The notes under the pieces were generated by a model. It ran no database searches, was not told the DNA's origin, and worked only from the letters and a program-made list of their open reading frames with translations. Positions 8,200-21,768 of a stretch of DNA of 64,000 bases are shown here, piece after piece. Origin of the DNA: Paenacidovorax caeni (lineage in GTDB: Bacteria > Pseudomonadota > Gammaproteobacteria > Burkholderiales > Burkholderiaceae_C). The translations under genes and the position numbers were made by a program. The stretch is taken from NCBI RefSeq assembly GCF_001298675.1, contig NZ_CYIG01000003.1:59771-123770 (forward strand), written 5' to 3'. Positions within the stretch are counted from its first letter, which is position 1. The number at the start of each line of letters is the position of its first letter.

Positions 8200-9396
8200 A
8201 TGGCCCACGCCCCCTTCCACTGGGAAGACCCGTTCCTGCTCGACCAGCAGCTCAGCGCCGACGAGCGCGCCATCCGCGACGCCGCCGCCGCCTACTGCCA
8301 AAACCAGCTCGCCCCGCGCGTGCAGGACATGTTCCGCCATGAGAAGACGGACCTCTCCATCTTTCGCGAGATGGGTGCGCTCGGCCTGCTCGGGCCGACC
8401 ATTCCCGAGGCCTACGGCGGCGCGGGGCTGAACTACGTCAGCTACGGCCTGATTGCACGCGAGATCGAGCGCGTGGATTCGGGCTACCGCTCCATGGCCA
8501 GCGTGCAGTCGTCGCTGGTGATGGTGCCGATCCATGCCTTCGGCACCGAGGCGCAGAAGCAGAAGTACCTGCCCCCATTGGCTTCAGGCGCGTTCATCGG
8601 CTGCTTCGGCCTGACGGAGCCGGACCATGGCTCGGACCCCGGCTCCATGGCCACGCGCGCCTATAAAACCGATGGCGGCTACCGTCTCAAGGGCAGCAAG
8701 ATGTGGATCACCAATTCGCCGGTGGCGGACGTGTTCGTGGTCTGGGCCAAGGAGGTGAGCGAGAGCGGCGCGGTGGGCCCGATCCGGGGCTTCGTGCTGG
8801 AGAAAGGCTGGAAGGGCCTGAGCGCCCCTGCCATCCACGGCAAGGTGGGGCTGCGCGCTTCCATTACGGGCGAGATCGTGATGGACGATGTGTTCGTGCC
8901 CGAAGAAAACGCCTTCCCCGAGGTGCGCGGCCTCAAGGGCCCGTTCACCTGCCTGGACAGCGCGCGCTACGGCATTGCCTGGGGGGCCATGGGCGCGGCC
9001 GAGTTCTGCTGGCACACCGCGCGCCAGTACACGCTGGACCGCCAGCAGTTCGGCCGCCCGCTGGCGGCCAACCAGCTCATCCAGAAGAAGCTGGCCGACA
9101 TGCAGACCGAGATCACCCTGGGCCTGCAGGCCGCGCTGCGCTTTGGCCGCATGAAGGACGAAGGCATTGCCGCCGTCGAGGGCACATCGCTCATCAAGCG
9201 CAACAACTGCGGCAAGGCGCTGGACATCGCCCGCCTGGCGCGCGACATGCTCGGCGGCAATGGCATCAGCGACGAGTTCGGCGTGGCGCGCCATCTGGTC
9301 AACCTGGAGGTGGTCAACACCTACGAAGGCACGCACGACGTGCACGCACTCATCCTGGGGCGCGCGCAGACCGGCATCGCAGCTTTCGCCAACTGA
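8200..9396 (+). CDS. gcdH: glutaryl-CoA dehydrogenase
   Basis: FAD enzyme of the acyl-CoA dehydrogenase family, 398 residues. It oxidises and decarboxylates glutaryl-CoA to crotonyl-CoA in lysine, tryptophan and glutarate breakdown. Visible signatures are [17 protein letters not shown] (FAD/substrate loop), [18 protein letters not shown], and the catalytic glutamate in [17 protein letters not shown]. The ATG at 8200 follows GGAGAC; the open frame continues upstream only into the LysR gene region. It is followed by the CoA-transferase gene, with which it forms a pathway pair. Confidence 0.94.
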   Translation: MAHAPFHWEDPFLLDQQLSADERAIRDAAAAYCQNQLAPRVQDMFRHEKTDLSIFREMGALGLLGPTIPEAYGGAGLNYVSYGLIAREIERVDSGYRSMASVQSSLVMVPIHAFGTEAQKQKYLPPLASGAFIGCFGLTEPDHGSDPGSMATRAYKTDGGYRLKGSKMWITNSPVADVFVVWAKEVSESGAVGPIRGFVLEKGWKGLSAPAIHGKVGLRASITGEIVMDDVFVPEENAFPEVRGLKGPFTCLDSARYGIAWGAMGAAEFCWHTARQYTLDRQQFGRPLAANQLIQKKLADMQTEITLGLQAALRFGRMKDEGIAAVEGTSLIKRNNCGKALDIARLARDMLGGNGISDEFGVARHLVNLEVVNTYEGTHDVHALILGRAQTGIAAFAN

Positions 9397-9424
9397 CGGG
9401 GCCGATACGGCGCTCCTGAAAAAT

Positions 9425-9502
9425 GAGCTGCCAGCGCTTTCCTCAAGCCACTTTGCGCATAAAAAATATCGCAAAGTGGCGAATAAAAAGCGCTAGCAGC
9501 TC
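9425..9502. repeat. AGCGCTT palindromic repeat, copy 3, with nested hairpin
   Basis: Outer arms GAGCTGCCAGCGCTTT (9425-9440) and AAAAGCGCTAGCAGCTC (9486-9502) flank a second perfect 11-bp hairpin, GCCACTTTGCG / CGCAAAGTGGC (9447-9457 and 9470-9480). The loop of the usual repeat has been replaced by another stem-loop. Confidence 0.8.
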
Positions 9503-9520
9503 CTGATTAAATAGCAAACC

Positions 9521-10783
9521 ATGACCCCTTCCGCCACGGCGCCGGGCGCCCTCGCCGGCATCAAGGTGCTCGATCTCTCGCGCGTGCTGGCCGGCCCCTG
9601 GTGCACGCAACAGCTGGCCGACCTGGGGGCCGATGTGGTCAAGGTCGAGCGCCCCGGCAGCGGCGACGACACGCGGCACTGGGGCCCGCCCTTCCTGCAC
9701 GACGCGGCAGGCCAGCCCACCACCGAAGCCAGTTACTACAGCGCCTGCAACCGCAACAAGCGCTCCATCACCGTGGACATGGCCCACCCCGAGGGCCAGG
9801 CGCTGCTGCGCCGCATGGCTGCCGAGGCCGATGTGGTGGTGGAGAACTTCAAAGTCGGTGGCCTGAAGCAGTACGGCTTGGACTACGAAAGCCTCCGGGC
9901 GATCAATCCGCGCCTGGTCTATTGCTCCATCACCGGCTTCGGGCAGGACGGGCCCTACGCCGAGCGCGCCGGCTACGACCTCATGGTGCAGGCCATGTGC
10001 GGCCTGATGAGCATCACCGGCCCTGCGGACGAGCAGCCCGGCGGCGGCCCGCTCAAGGTCGGCGTGGCAGTGATCGACGTGGTCACCGGCCTGTACGCCA
10101 GCAACGCCATCCTGGCCGCGCTGCATGCGCGCCAGGCCAGCGGCCTGGGCCAGTACATCGACATGGCCCTGCTCGACACCGGCATGGCCCTGCTCGCCAA
10201 CCAGGCGGCGGGCTACCTGGCCACCGGCGAGGCACCGCAGCGCATGGGCAACACCCACCCCAGCCTGGCGCCCTACCAGGACCTGCGCACGCGCGACGGC
10301 CACGTGCTGCTGGCCATCGGCAACGACGGACAGTTCGCCCGCTTTTGCGCCGCCGCGGGCCACCCCGAATGGGCAGAAGACCCGCGCTTCGCCACCAACA
10401 CCGCGCGCGTGCGCCACCGCGAGGCACTGCTGGCCTGCATGGCCCCGGTGCTGCAGGCGCGCACCAGTGCCGAGTGGATCGCCCTGCTGCAGGACAAGGC
10501 GGTGCCCTGCGGCCCCATCAACACCATCGCCCAGGCCTTCGACGACCCGCAGGTGCGTGCACGCGGGCTGCGTCTGGAACTGCCGCGCTGGCGTGCGCAC
10601 GAGTCCCCCGGCCCCGGCCCGACGCACATTGCCGGCGTGGCCAGCCCCCTGCGCCTGTCGGCCACGCCCGTGAGCTACCGCAACGCCCCCCCGGCGCTGG
10701 GCCAGCACACCGACGAGGTACTGCACGAGCTGGGGCTGGATGCCACCGCCATCGCCGCGCTGCGCGCCAGCGGGGCGCTGTAG
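9521..10783 (+). CDS. class III CoA-transferase (CaiB/BaiF), likely glutarate CoA-transferase
   Basis: 420-residue family III CoA-transferase. The opening LAGIKVLDLSRVLAGPWCTQ, ADLGADVVKVERPGSGDDTR and CNRNKRSITVDM are typical. The catalytic aspartate is expected in YIDMALLDTGMA near residue 210. Beside gcdH the likely role is to activate glutarate with CoA from succinyl-CoA (the SUGCT/GcdG role); this is from context. It lies 124 bp after gcdH; a nested hairpin repeat fills the gap, so it could modulate read-through within the operon. Confidence 0.9.
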   Translation: MTPSATAPGALAGIKVLDLSRVLAGPWCTQQLADLGADVVKVERPGSGDDTRHWGPPFLHDAAGQPTTEASYYSACNRNKRSITVDMAHPEGQALLRRMAAEADVVVENFKVGGLKQYGLDYESLRAINPRLVYCSITGFGQDGPYAERAGYDLMVQAMCGLMSITGPADEQPGGGPLKVGVAVIDVVTGLYASNAILAALHARQASGLGQYIDMALLDTGMALLANQAAGYLATGEAPQRMGNTHPSLAPYQDLRTRDGHVLLAIGNDGQFARFCAAAGHPEWAEDPRFATNTARVRHREALLACMAPVLQARTSAEWIALLQDKAVPCGPINTIAQAFDDPQVRARGLRLELPRWRAHESPGPGPTHIAGVASPLRLSATPVSYRNAPPALGQHTDEVLHELGLDATAIAALRASGAL

Positions 10784-10892
10784 GCCCCAGGCGTGTGAAC
10801 CAAAACCGGCCCTGGCGCGTCATAGGGGTTGTGGGTGTGCGCAGTTCGTGCCACCCTGCACAGCACCCGTAAACGGAAAAATGGAAAGCGCC

Positions 10893-11141
10893 ATGCCCAC
10901 CGCCCTGACCCGCCCCCTGGCCCTGCTGCTGGCATTGGCCGCAGGCGGCTGCGCCTCGGCCCCCGCCCAGCCCCCGGCGCCGGCGCCCGCAGCCTCAGCC
11001 CCTGCGTTGCCCCCCGCATCGGCACCCGGCGGGCAGCCACCCCAGCACTTCGGCCCGCCCGGCGAGCGCACCGACCCAGGCTTGCGCCCGCCGCCGTTCG
11101 ACTGGCGCAATGCCCCCGGCGGCCAAGCGCCCACCCGCTGA
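10893..11141 (+). CDS. small proline/alanine-rich lipoprotein
   Basis: 82-residue predicted lipoprotein. A signal peptide ends in a lipobox (LALAAGGC, cysteine near residue 20), then a low-complexity stretch of Ala-Pro repeats and a tail ending FDWRNAPGGQAPTR. The ATG at 10893 has GGAAAG 4 bp upstream; an in-frame ATG at 10881 is possible. Function unknown. It precedes a second small exported protein by 22 bp, likely co-transcribed. Confidence 0.65.
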   Translation: MPTALTRPLALLLALAAGGCASAPAQPPAPAPAASAPALPPASAPGGQPPQHFGPPGERTDPGLRPPPFDWRNAPGGQAPTR

Positions 11142-11163
11142 AACGTTCACGAAAGGCCCCGCC

Positions 11164-11799
11164 ATGCGCCTGCTTCTGACGGCCTGCCTGGCCGCCTGCG
11201 CGCTGCTGGCCAGCCTGGGCGCGCCGGCCCAGGTACTGCGCTGCACCGACCCGCGCACCGGCAAGGTCACCTACACCGATGGCGAATGCACCAGCGGCAG
11301 CCAGGCCCTGGAGGTCGAGCCGCGCAAGACGCCCGAGGCGCTGCGTGCCGAGCGCGAGCAGGCCGCCGAAGCCATCGCGCGCAAGCAGCAACGCCAGCAG
11401 GCCGAGGCCGCCGAGCGCCAGCGCGAGGCCGCACTGCAACGCGCCGCGCGCGCTGCGGATGCGGCACAGCCCTTCGACTATTCGCAGTCCACCGCTTGCC
11501 TTCAATCGCGCCAGGAGGTCGATCGCGCACTGGGCCGCCTGTCCTCTGGCAACGAACAGGAGCAACTGCGCCTGCAGGCTCTGCAGCGCCAGATGGATTT
11601 CGACTGCCTGGGCCCTGAGCGCTTTGCAGAGATCGAGCGCACGCGGGCGCTGCAGCCCGCCGCGCCCATGGTGGTGGCACCGCCCTACCGCCCCCTGCCA
11701 CGCCCTCCGCACACGCAGCCGCCCCAGCCGGCACCGCACATCACGCACTGCAACGTGTTCCGCTGCTACGACGACCGGGGCGGCACCCATCCACGCTGA
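11164..11799 (+). CDS. exported DUF4124-domain protein
   Basis: 211-residue secreted or periplasmic protein. The signal peptide covers about residues 1-23. The N-terminal DUF4124 motif follows (VLRCTDPRTGKVTYTDGEC). Then comes a long charged coiled-coil-like segment rich in Ala, Gln, Arg and Glu (about 55-100), a CLQSR...DFDCLG helical region, and a proline-rich tail ending with a Cys pair (CNVFRC). DUF4124 proteins are common in beta- and gammaproteobacteria and have no agreed function. Confidence 0.8.
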   Translation: MRLLLTACLAACALLASLGAPAQVLRCTDPRTGKVTYTDGECTSGSQALEVEPRKTPEALRAEREQAAEAIARKQQRQQAEAAERQREAALQRAARAADAAQPFDYSQSTACLQSRQEVDRALGRLSSGNEQEQLRLQALQRQMDFDCLGPERFAEIERTRALQPAAPMVVAPPYRPLPRPPHTQPPQPAPHITHCNVFRCYDDRGGTHPR

Positions 11800-11984
11800 A
11801 ATGAAACCCGCCCTGAGGCGCTTCGCGCTCCGGGAGGGGGGCGCAGCCAGCGCGACAGGGCGGCCACGGCAAGGCTGCCCGCGCCTGGGCCGCGCCGGTT
11901 TCATGGACTGCGGGTGGGGCGCAGCGCCGTGGAAAACTGAAATGCGTGCGCACGCCCGCGCCCAGCTATCGAAAACGGAGCGAA

Positions 11985-14711
11985 TCAGGCGCTGCCCGGG
12001 TCGGCATCGGCCATCCCAGGCGCGTACAACACATAGCGGTTGCGCCCACGCTGCTTGGCCTGGTACATGGCCTGGTCGGCTTGGCGCAAAAGCTGCTCTG
12101 CCTCACAGCCGTCACGCTGGAACACGCTGATGCCCATGCTGGCCGAGACATGCACGGTATGCCCCTCCACCTCGATGGGCAGGGCCACGGCATGCAGCAC
12201 GCGGCGCGCGGTGTCCTCGCATTCGCGCGGATGGTGCAAGCCGCCCAGCAGCAGCACGAACTCGTCGCCCCCCAGGCGCGCGGCGGTGTCGCCGGCGCGG
12301 ATACTTCCCTGCAAACGGCGCGCCACCTCGGCCAGCAGGTCGTCGCCAGCGTCGTGGCCGTGCGCGTCGTTCACGGCCTTGAAGCCGTCCAGGTCCATGA
12401 AACACACCGCCAGCCCCTGGCGTGCCCGCTGCGCACGGGCCAGGCCCTGCTGCAGGCGGTCTGCCAGCAAGGCACGGTTGGGCAGGCCGGTCAGGGGGTC
12501 GAAGTGCGCCAGGCGTTCCAGTTGTTCCTGCTGGTGCTTGCGCTCGGTGATGTCGGAGAACACGCTGACGTAGTGCGTGACCTGCCCAGCCGCATCGCGC
12601 AGCGCATTGACGGCGCTGGCGGCGGCGTACAGGCTGCCGTTTTTGTGCCGGTTCCAGAACTCCCCCTGCCAGTGCCCGTGCTGGTTCAGCGCTTGCCACA
12701 TGGCGGGGTATTGCTCCCGGCTCCTGCGCCCCGAAGAAAGCAGGCTGGGCTTGCGCCCCAGAACCTCGGTGGCGGTATAGCCCGTGATGCGGGTGAAGGC
12801 CGGGTTGACCTCGATGATGCGCTGGGCGGCATCGCAGACCATCACCCCTTCATGGGTGTTGGCCACCACGCTCGCAGCCAGGCGCAGGGCCTTCTCGGCC
12901 TCCTTGGCGGCGGTGATGTCTTGCTTGATACCCAGGTAGTGGGTGATGCGGCCTTGGTCATCGACCAGCGGCGCGATGGTGGCATTTTCGATGTACAGCT
13001 CGCCGCTCTTGCGCCGGTTGACGAACTCGCCCTGCCAGACCCGGCCCGCCACCAGTTCTGCCCACATGGCCTCGTAGGTGGCCTGGCTGGTCTGGCCCGA
13101 CTGCAGCACGCGCGGATTGGCCCCCAGCACCTCGGCCGGGGTGTAGCCCGTGGTGTGGAAGAAATGCGGGTTGGCATACTCGATGGCCGGGGCCGTGGAA
13201 GTGATGACGATGCTGGTGGGGCTTTGCTCCACCGCCAGCGACAGCTTGCGGATGGTGGCCTCGTCGGCACGCAGACGCGAGAGGTCGTGCAGCACGCCCA
13301 CGTAGTTGACCACGCGGCCCGCGCTGTCACGGATGGCATTGACCGTCAGCCAGCCGGTCAGCGGCGTGCCGTCCTTGCGCCAGTCGATGACCTCGCCCTG
13401 CCATGCGCCTTCGGTGGCCATGGCGGCCCACATGGCGTCCAAATGGGCGGGCACGGGGTGCGAGGGGGACAGATGACCGGGCAGGCACCCCGTGGCCTCG
13501 GCTGCGCTGAAGCCCGTGCCGCGCTCGAACGCGGGGTTGACGGTGACGATGCGCCCCTGCCGGTCGGTGATGACGATGAAGTCGCTGCTATGCGCGAACA
13601 CGCTGGCGGCGAGGCGGGTTTCCTCCAGGCGCTGCTCCTCGCGCTGCAGCGAGCGGCGCACCCGCCAGGTTAATGCGCCAGTGGTGAGCAGGACCAGCAC
13701 CAGGGTCAGCCCGGCCAGCAGGGCGAGCTGACGCATGTCGCGCCGCCATGGCTGCAGCACCTGCGTGCTGGAGGCTTGCGACTGCACGAACCAGGGGTAG
13801 TTGCGCGAGGGGCGGAAGGCTACGAGCCAGGCATCGCCGCGCGGCCCAGGCCACTGGGCCACACCCACCTGGCGCTCCAGCACGGCGGCCAGACGCGCGC
13901 CATCCAGCACGGTGCCGGGCAGATCGTCCTCCGCGGTAGACAACAGCAGCGTGCCCTGGTCGGTGTAGAGCTGGTGGCGCAGCGCGGGCATGGCTTCGTG
14001 GTTCAGCGCCTGGTTGATGAAGTAGTCGCTGTTGATGGCCGCGACGATGGTCCACTGCGGTGCCTCGGGCAGCACCAAGGTGACAGGGAAAAAGCCGGCA
14101 TCGCGTGCATGCGATGACGCCTCCGGCCCCGGCGTGGACGGCCAAGGGCTGCCGTCGGCGAAGTCACGCCCACGCCAGGGCACGCCGAAGCGCAACACGC
14201 CCGGGGTGTGCGGAGCGACGTGCGGCAGCAGAGGCTCCAGGGCGGGCTGCTGGCCGATGTTGGCGGCCTGGGTACTGGCCAGCACCCGGCCCGAGCGCTC
14301 CAGCACCGACAGCGAGCGGACGTAGGGCAGCTTGTTCTGCAGGGCGGTCAGGGCCTTTTCCAGGTCCCTGGGGGCCACGCCCTGCTCGGCGTACTGGATC
14401 TCGGGGTGCTCGGCCACGAGGGCGCGCAGGTGCATGTCCAGCAGGTTGAAGCTCTGCGTCATGCTGTCTTCAAGGTTATGGGCTTGCACCTGGGCATGGC
14501 TGCGGGTGTGGTCGAGCACCACACCCCGCAGGTGCTGGCCGCTGAAGTACAGCCCCGCCACCACACTGGCCACCAACAGCAGCTGCAGACCCACCAGCAA
14601 CGCCACGGAGCCCCGGCCCAGACGGCGGCCTGTCGGGGTTGCTTCGGGCAGGGGCAAGAGGGAATCCGCCACGCCGCTCTTCACTTCAGCGGGCGACGCA
14701 CCCGCCGCCAA
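11985..14711 (-). CDS. membrane sensor diguanylate cyclase, Cache-PAS-PAS-PAS-GGDEF
   Basis: About 908 residues. TM1 at about 36-58, a periplasmic double-Cache-like sensor at 60-320 and TM2 at about 328-350 lead to three PAS domains (about 368-480, 490-605, 612-725). The GGDEF domain follows, with GGDEF at 814-818 and inhibitory I-site RAGD just before it, so it should make c-di-GMP and be feedback-inhibited. The start is uncertain: the frame opens with TTG at 14711, and GTG at 14684 or 14672 are alternatives. It lies 66 bp downstream of a periplasmic binding protein gene on the same strand, suggesting ligand capture feeds this sensor. Confidence 0.88.
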   Translation of the reverse strand: MAAGASPAEVKSGVADSLLPLPEATPTGRRLGRGSVALLVGLQLLLVASVVAGLYFSGQHLRGVVLDHTRSHAQVQAHNLEDSMTQSFNLLDMHLRALVAEHPEIQYAEQGVAPRDLEKALTALQNKLPYVRSLSVLERSGRVLASTQAANIGQQPALEPLLPHVAPHTPGVLRFGVPWRGRDFADGSPWPSTPGPEASSHARDAGFFPVTLVLPEAPQWTIVAAINSDYFINQALNHEAMPALRHQLYTDQGTLLLSTAEDDLPGTVLDGARLAAVLERQVGVAQWPGPRGDAWLVAFRPSRNYPWFVQSQASSTQVLQPWRRDMRQLALLAGLTLVLVLLTTGALTWRVRRSLQREEQRLEETRLAASVFAHSSDFIVITDRQGRIVTVNPAFERGTGFSAAEATGCLPGHLSPSHPVPAHLDAMWAAMATEGAWQGEVIDWRKDGTPLTGWLTVNAIRDSAGRVVNYVGVLHDLSRLRADEATIRKLSLAVEQSPTSIVITSTAPAIEYANPHFFHTTGYTPAEVLGANPRVLQSGQTSQATYEAMWAELVAGRVWQGEFVNRRKSGELYIENATIAPLVDDQGRITHYLGIKQDITAAKEAEKALRLAASVVANTHEGVMVCDAAQRIIEVNPAFTRITGYTATEVLGRKPSLLSSGRRSREQYPAMWQALNQHGHWQGEFWNRHKNGSLYAAASAVNALRDAAGQVTHYVSVFSDITERKHQQEQLERLAHFDPLTGLPNRALLADRLQQGLARAQRARQGLAVCFMDLDGFKAVNDAHGHDAGDDLLAEVARRLQGSIRAGDTAARLGGDEFVLLLGGLHHPRECEDTARRVLHAVALPIEVEGHTVHVSASMGISVFQRDGCEAEQLLRQADQAMYQAKQRGRNRYVLYAPGMADADPGSA

Positions 14712-14777
14712 TGCCCAGCTGGCGCGGCGCGCAGGAACGCCGCAGCGTGTGGACCAAGGGGATGTTGCTGCGCCACC

Positions 14778-15596
14778 TCAGTCCAGCACCACGATGGGGT
14801 CGAGCTTGTGCTTGCGCGCGGCTGCCAGCAGGCGGCCGTCGCGCTTGATGTCGCGCAGGAACTGCTCCAGCCGTGCGTGCCAGGCGTCGTCACCGGGCTG
14901 CACGGCCCAGGCGTAGGGCGTGACGTGCCAGACGGCCGTCGGAGCGACCAGCCGCGCCCAGTCGGTGGTCTCCAGCATGCGGCGGGTGTAGGGAAAGTCG
15001 GTCATGAACACGTCGGCGCGGCCCGCTTGCACTTCCTGCTCGCGTGCGTGCGGGGTGTCGGGGGTGATGAGCCGGGCATTTTTCAGCCGCTCGCGCATCA
15101 GTGGTTCGTGCAACGTGCCCTTGGCCACGGCCACCACCACGCCGGGCTGGTCAATGTCGTCCCAGCCACGAATCTTGCGGTTGCTGCGGGTGGTGATAGC
15201 CAGCACATCGCTGGCCAGATAGGGCTGGGTGAAGCGCACGGACTGCTGGCGCTGCGGCGTGATGCCGATGGCGAACATGGCCACGTCGCAGCGCCCTTCC
15301 TGCAGGTCAGGCACCAAGCGGGCGAAGGAGCTGTCGACGAACTGCACCGCCACCCCCAGCTCATGCCCCAGCGCCTGGGCCAGGTCGATGTCGATGCCCG
15401 ACAGCGCCTGGGTGCGCGGGTCGCGGTAGGAAATGCCGTAGTAGTCCGGCCAGATGCAGACCTGCAGCTGGCGGCTGCCACGAATGCGCTCCAGGTGCCC
15501 TTGCGCCACCGCACCCTGGCTGCACAGCGCCAGACACAGACTAAGCACTGCGGCCCGCGCCAGCCCTGGCGCCACGTTGTTACGCCACCAACCCAT
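14778..15596 (-). CDS. periplasmic solute-binding protein, family 3
   Basis: 272-residue exported protein of the amino-acid-type binding family (SBP_bac_3). The signal peptide is at about 1-32, ending GAVAQ. Typical motifs are CIWPDYYGISYRDP, LSGIDIDLAQALGHELG, EGRCDVAMFAIGITPQR and FTQPYLASDVLAI. No ABC permease or ATPase is near. The next gene on the strand is a membrane GGDEF sensor, so the protein may act as a signalling receptor rather than in transport. ATG at 15596 is preferred over the in-frame GTG at 15611, because it gives a standard signal peptide. Confidence 0.85.
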   Translation of the reverse strand: MGWWRNNVAPGLARAAVLSLCLALCSQGAVAQGHLERIRGSRQLQVCIWPDYYGISYRDPRTQALSGIDIDLAQALGHELGVAVQFVDSSFARLVPDLQEGRCDVAMFAIGITPQRQQSVRFTQPYLASDVLAITTRSNRKIRGWDDIDQPGVVVAVAKGTLHEPLMRERLKNARLITPDTPHAREQEVQAGRADVFMTDFPYTRRMLETTDWARLVAPTAVWHVTPYAWAVQPGDDAWHARLEQFLRDIKRDGRLLAAARKHKLDPIVVLD

Positions 15597-15749
15597 GACA
15601 ATTAAATACACATAAAAACATTAAGGTCAATATAAAACAAATTGGAACCTATTCCCGGACGCGTCCGCGCGCGGGGCCTACAGCCACCGCCCCGCCAGCC
15701 GCTGCTGGCACGAAGCATCCATTGCCGCGCAAGAAAACGCTCTTGAATC

Positions 15750-15790
15750 CATAGCTTCCAGCGCCTTCCAGCAAAGGGCTAGAGGCATTT
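15750..15790. repeat. AGCGCTT palindromic repeat, copy 4
   Basis: Degenerate copy: CATAGCTTCCAGCGCCTT, loop CCAGC, AAAGGGCTAGAGGCATTT. Lies between the HD-GYP gene end and the binding-protein gene start. Confidence 0.6.
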
Positions 15791-15811
15791 TTTCCTTAAA
15801 TCGCTACGGGG

Positions 15812-16942
15812 CTAATCCGGGTCCGGATAGCGCTGCGAAATGTGCAGGAAATCCTGGGCAATCGCGACAAAGGCATCGACCATGTCCGGGTCGAAGTGCG
15901 TGCCCCGGCCCTTGACGATGGCAGCGCAGGCCTGCTCGTGCGGGAATGCAGGCTTGTACACGCGCTTGCTGATGAGCGCGTCGTACACGTCGGCCACGGC
16001 CATGAGGCGCGCCGACACGGGAATCGCATCGCCCTTGAGCCCTTCGGGGTAGCCGGAGCCGTCCCACTTTTCCTGGTGGCTGTAGGCGATTTCCTTTGAC
16101 ACGCTCAGGAACGCCACGCGCATGCCCAGGCGCCGCTCGGCCTCCTCGATGGCGTTGCGCCCCAGCGTGGTGTGGGTCTTCATGATCTCGAACTCTTCCA
16201 CCGTGAGCTTGCCGGGCTTGAGCAGGATGGCGTCGGGAATGCCGATCTTGCCGATGTCGTGCAACGGCGCCGACTTGTACAGCAGGTCGACCATGCGGTC
16301 GGTGAGCACGTGGGCAAAACGCGGGTGGTCGCGCAGGTGCTCGGCCAGGGCCTTCACGTACAGCTGGGTGCGGCGGATGTGGTTGCCGGTTTCGTTGTTG
16401 CGCGTCTCGGCCAGGGACGTCATGGCCATGATGGTCACATCCTGGATGGCCTGCACCTCCAGCGTGCGCAGCGCCACCTCGCGCTCCAGGTAGGCGCTCT
16501 TGTCGCGCAGGAAATCGGCCGAGGCCTTGAGCGCCAGGTGCGTGGCCACGCGCGCCAGCAGGATGGGCGGGCTGATAGGCTTGGTGATGTAGTCCACTGC
16601 CCCCAGCGCCAGGCCCTGGCGTTCGTCTTCCATGTCGGCGCGTGCCGTGAGAAAGATCACGGGAATGTCGCGCGTGTGCAGGTTAGCCTTGAGCCTGCGG
16701 CAGACCTCGTAGCCGTCCAGGCCAGGCATCATGATGTCGAGCAGGATCAGGTCGGGCGGTTGCTCGCCCTGGGCGATCTTCAGTGCCTTCTCCCCCTGGT
16801 TAGCCACCTTCACGTGGTAATGGTCACGCAGCAGCCCGCCCATGAGCGAGAGGTTGTCGGGCGTGTCGTCCACCACCAGTACCGTGGCGATCGGTTTCTC
16901 GACGAACGCCGACTGTGCATCAAAGAACGGGGCATGGTCCAT
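15812..16942 (-). CDS. response regulator with HD-GYP phosphodiesterase output
   Basis: 376 residues. The N-terminal receiver has its phospho-acceptor aspartate at about D69 (LILLDIMMPGLDGYEV). A linker leads to an HD-GYP domain with HDIGKIGIPD, MKTHTTLGRN and HQEKWDGSGYPEGLKG, the metal-binding and GYP residues of c-di-GMP hydrolases. The ATG at 16942 has AGGAGC just upstream (the frame is open to 16981). It lies 35 bp downstream of the hybrid kinase gene, so the kinase Hpt domain is its probable phosphate donor. Confidence 0.92.
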   Translation of the reverse strand: MDHAPFFDAQSAFVEKPIATVLVVDDTPDNLSLMGGLLRDHYHVKVANQGEKALKIAQGEQPPDLILLDIMMPGLDGYEVCRRLKANLHTRDIPVIFLTARADMEDERQGLALGAVDYITKPISPPILLARVATHLALKASADFLRDKSAYLEREVALRTLEVQAIQDVTIMAMTSLAETRNNETGNHIRRTQLYVKALAEHLRDHPRFAHVLTDRMVDLLYKSAPLHDIGKIGIPDAILLKPGKLTVEEFEIMKTHTTLGRNAIEEAERRLGMRVAFLSVSKEIAYSHQEKWDGSGYPEGLKGDAIPVSARLMAVADVYDALISKRVYKPAFPHEQACAAIVKGRGTHFDPDMVDAFVAIAQDFLHISQRYPDPD

Positions 16943-16977
16943 GAATGCTCCTGCTGGGTTGTGGCTGCGGTGCAGCA

Positions 16978-21762
<4,785 letters not shown>

Positions 21763-21768
21763 CGCCGG

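Noticed and set aside
11800..11984. GC-rich stretch with CCCTGAGGCGCTTCGCGCTCC
   Set aside because: Looks like part of another dispersed intergenic repeat common in this family, but only one fragment is in the window, so I do not annotate it.
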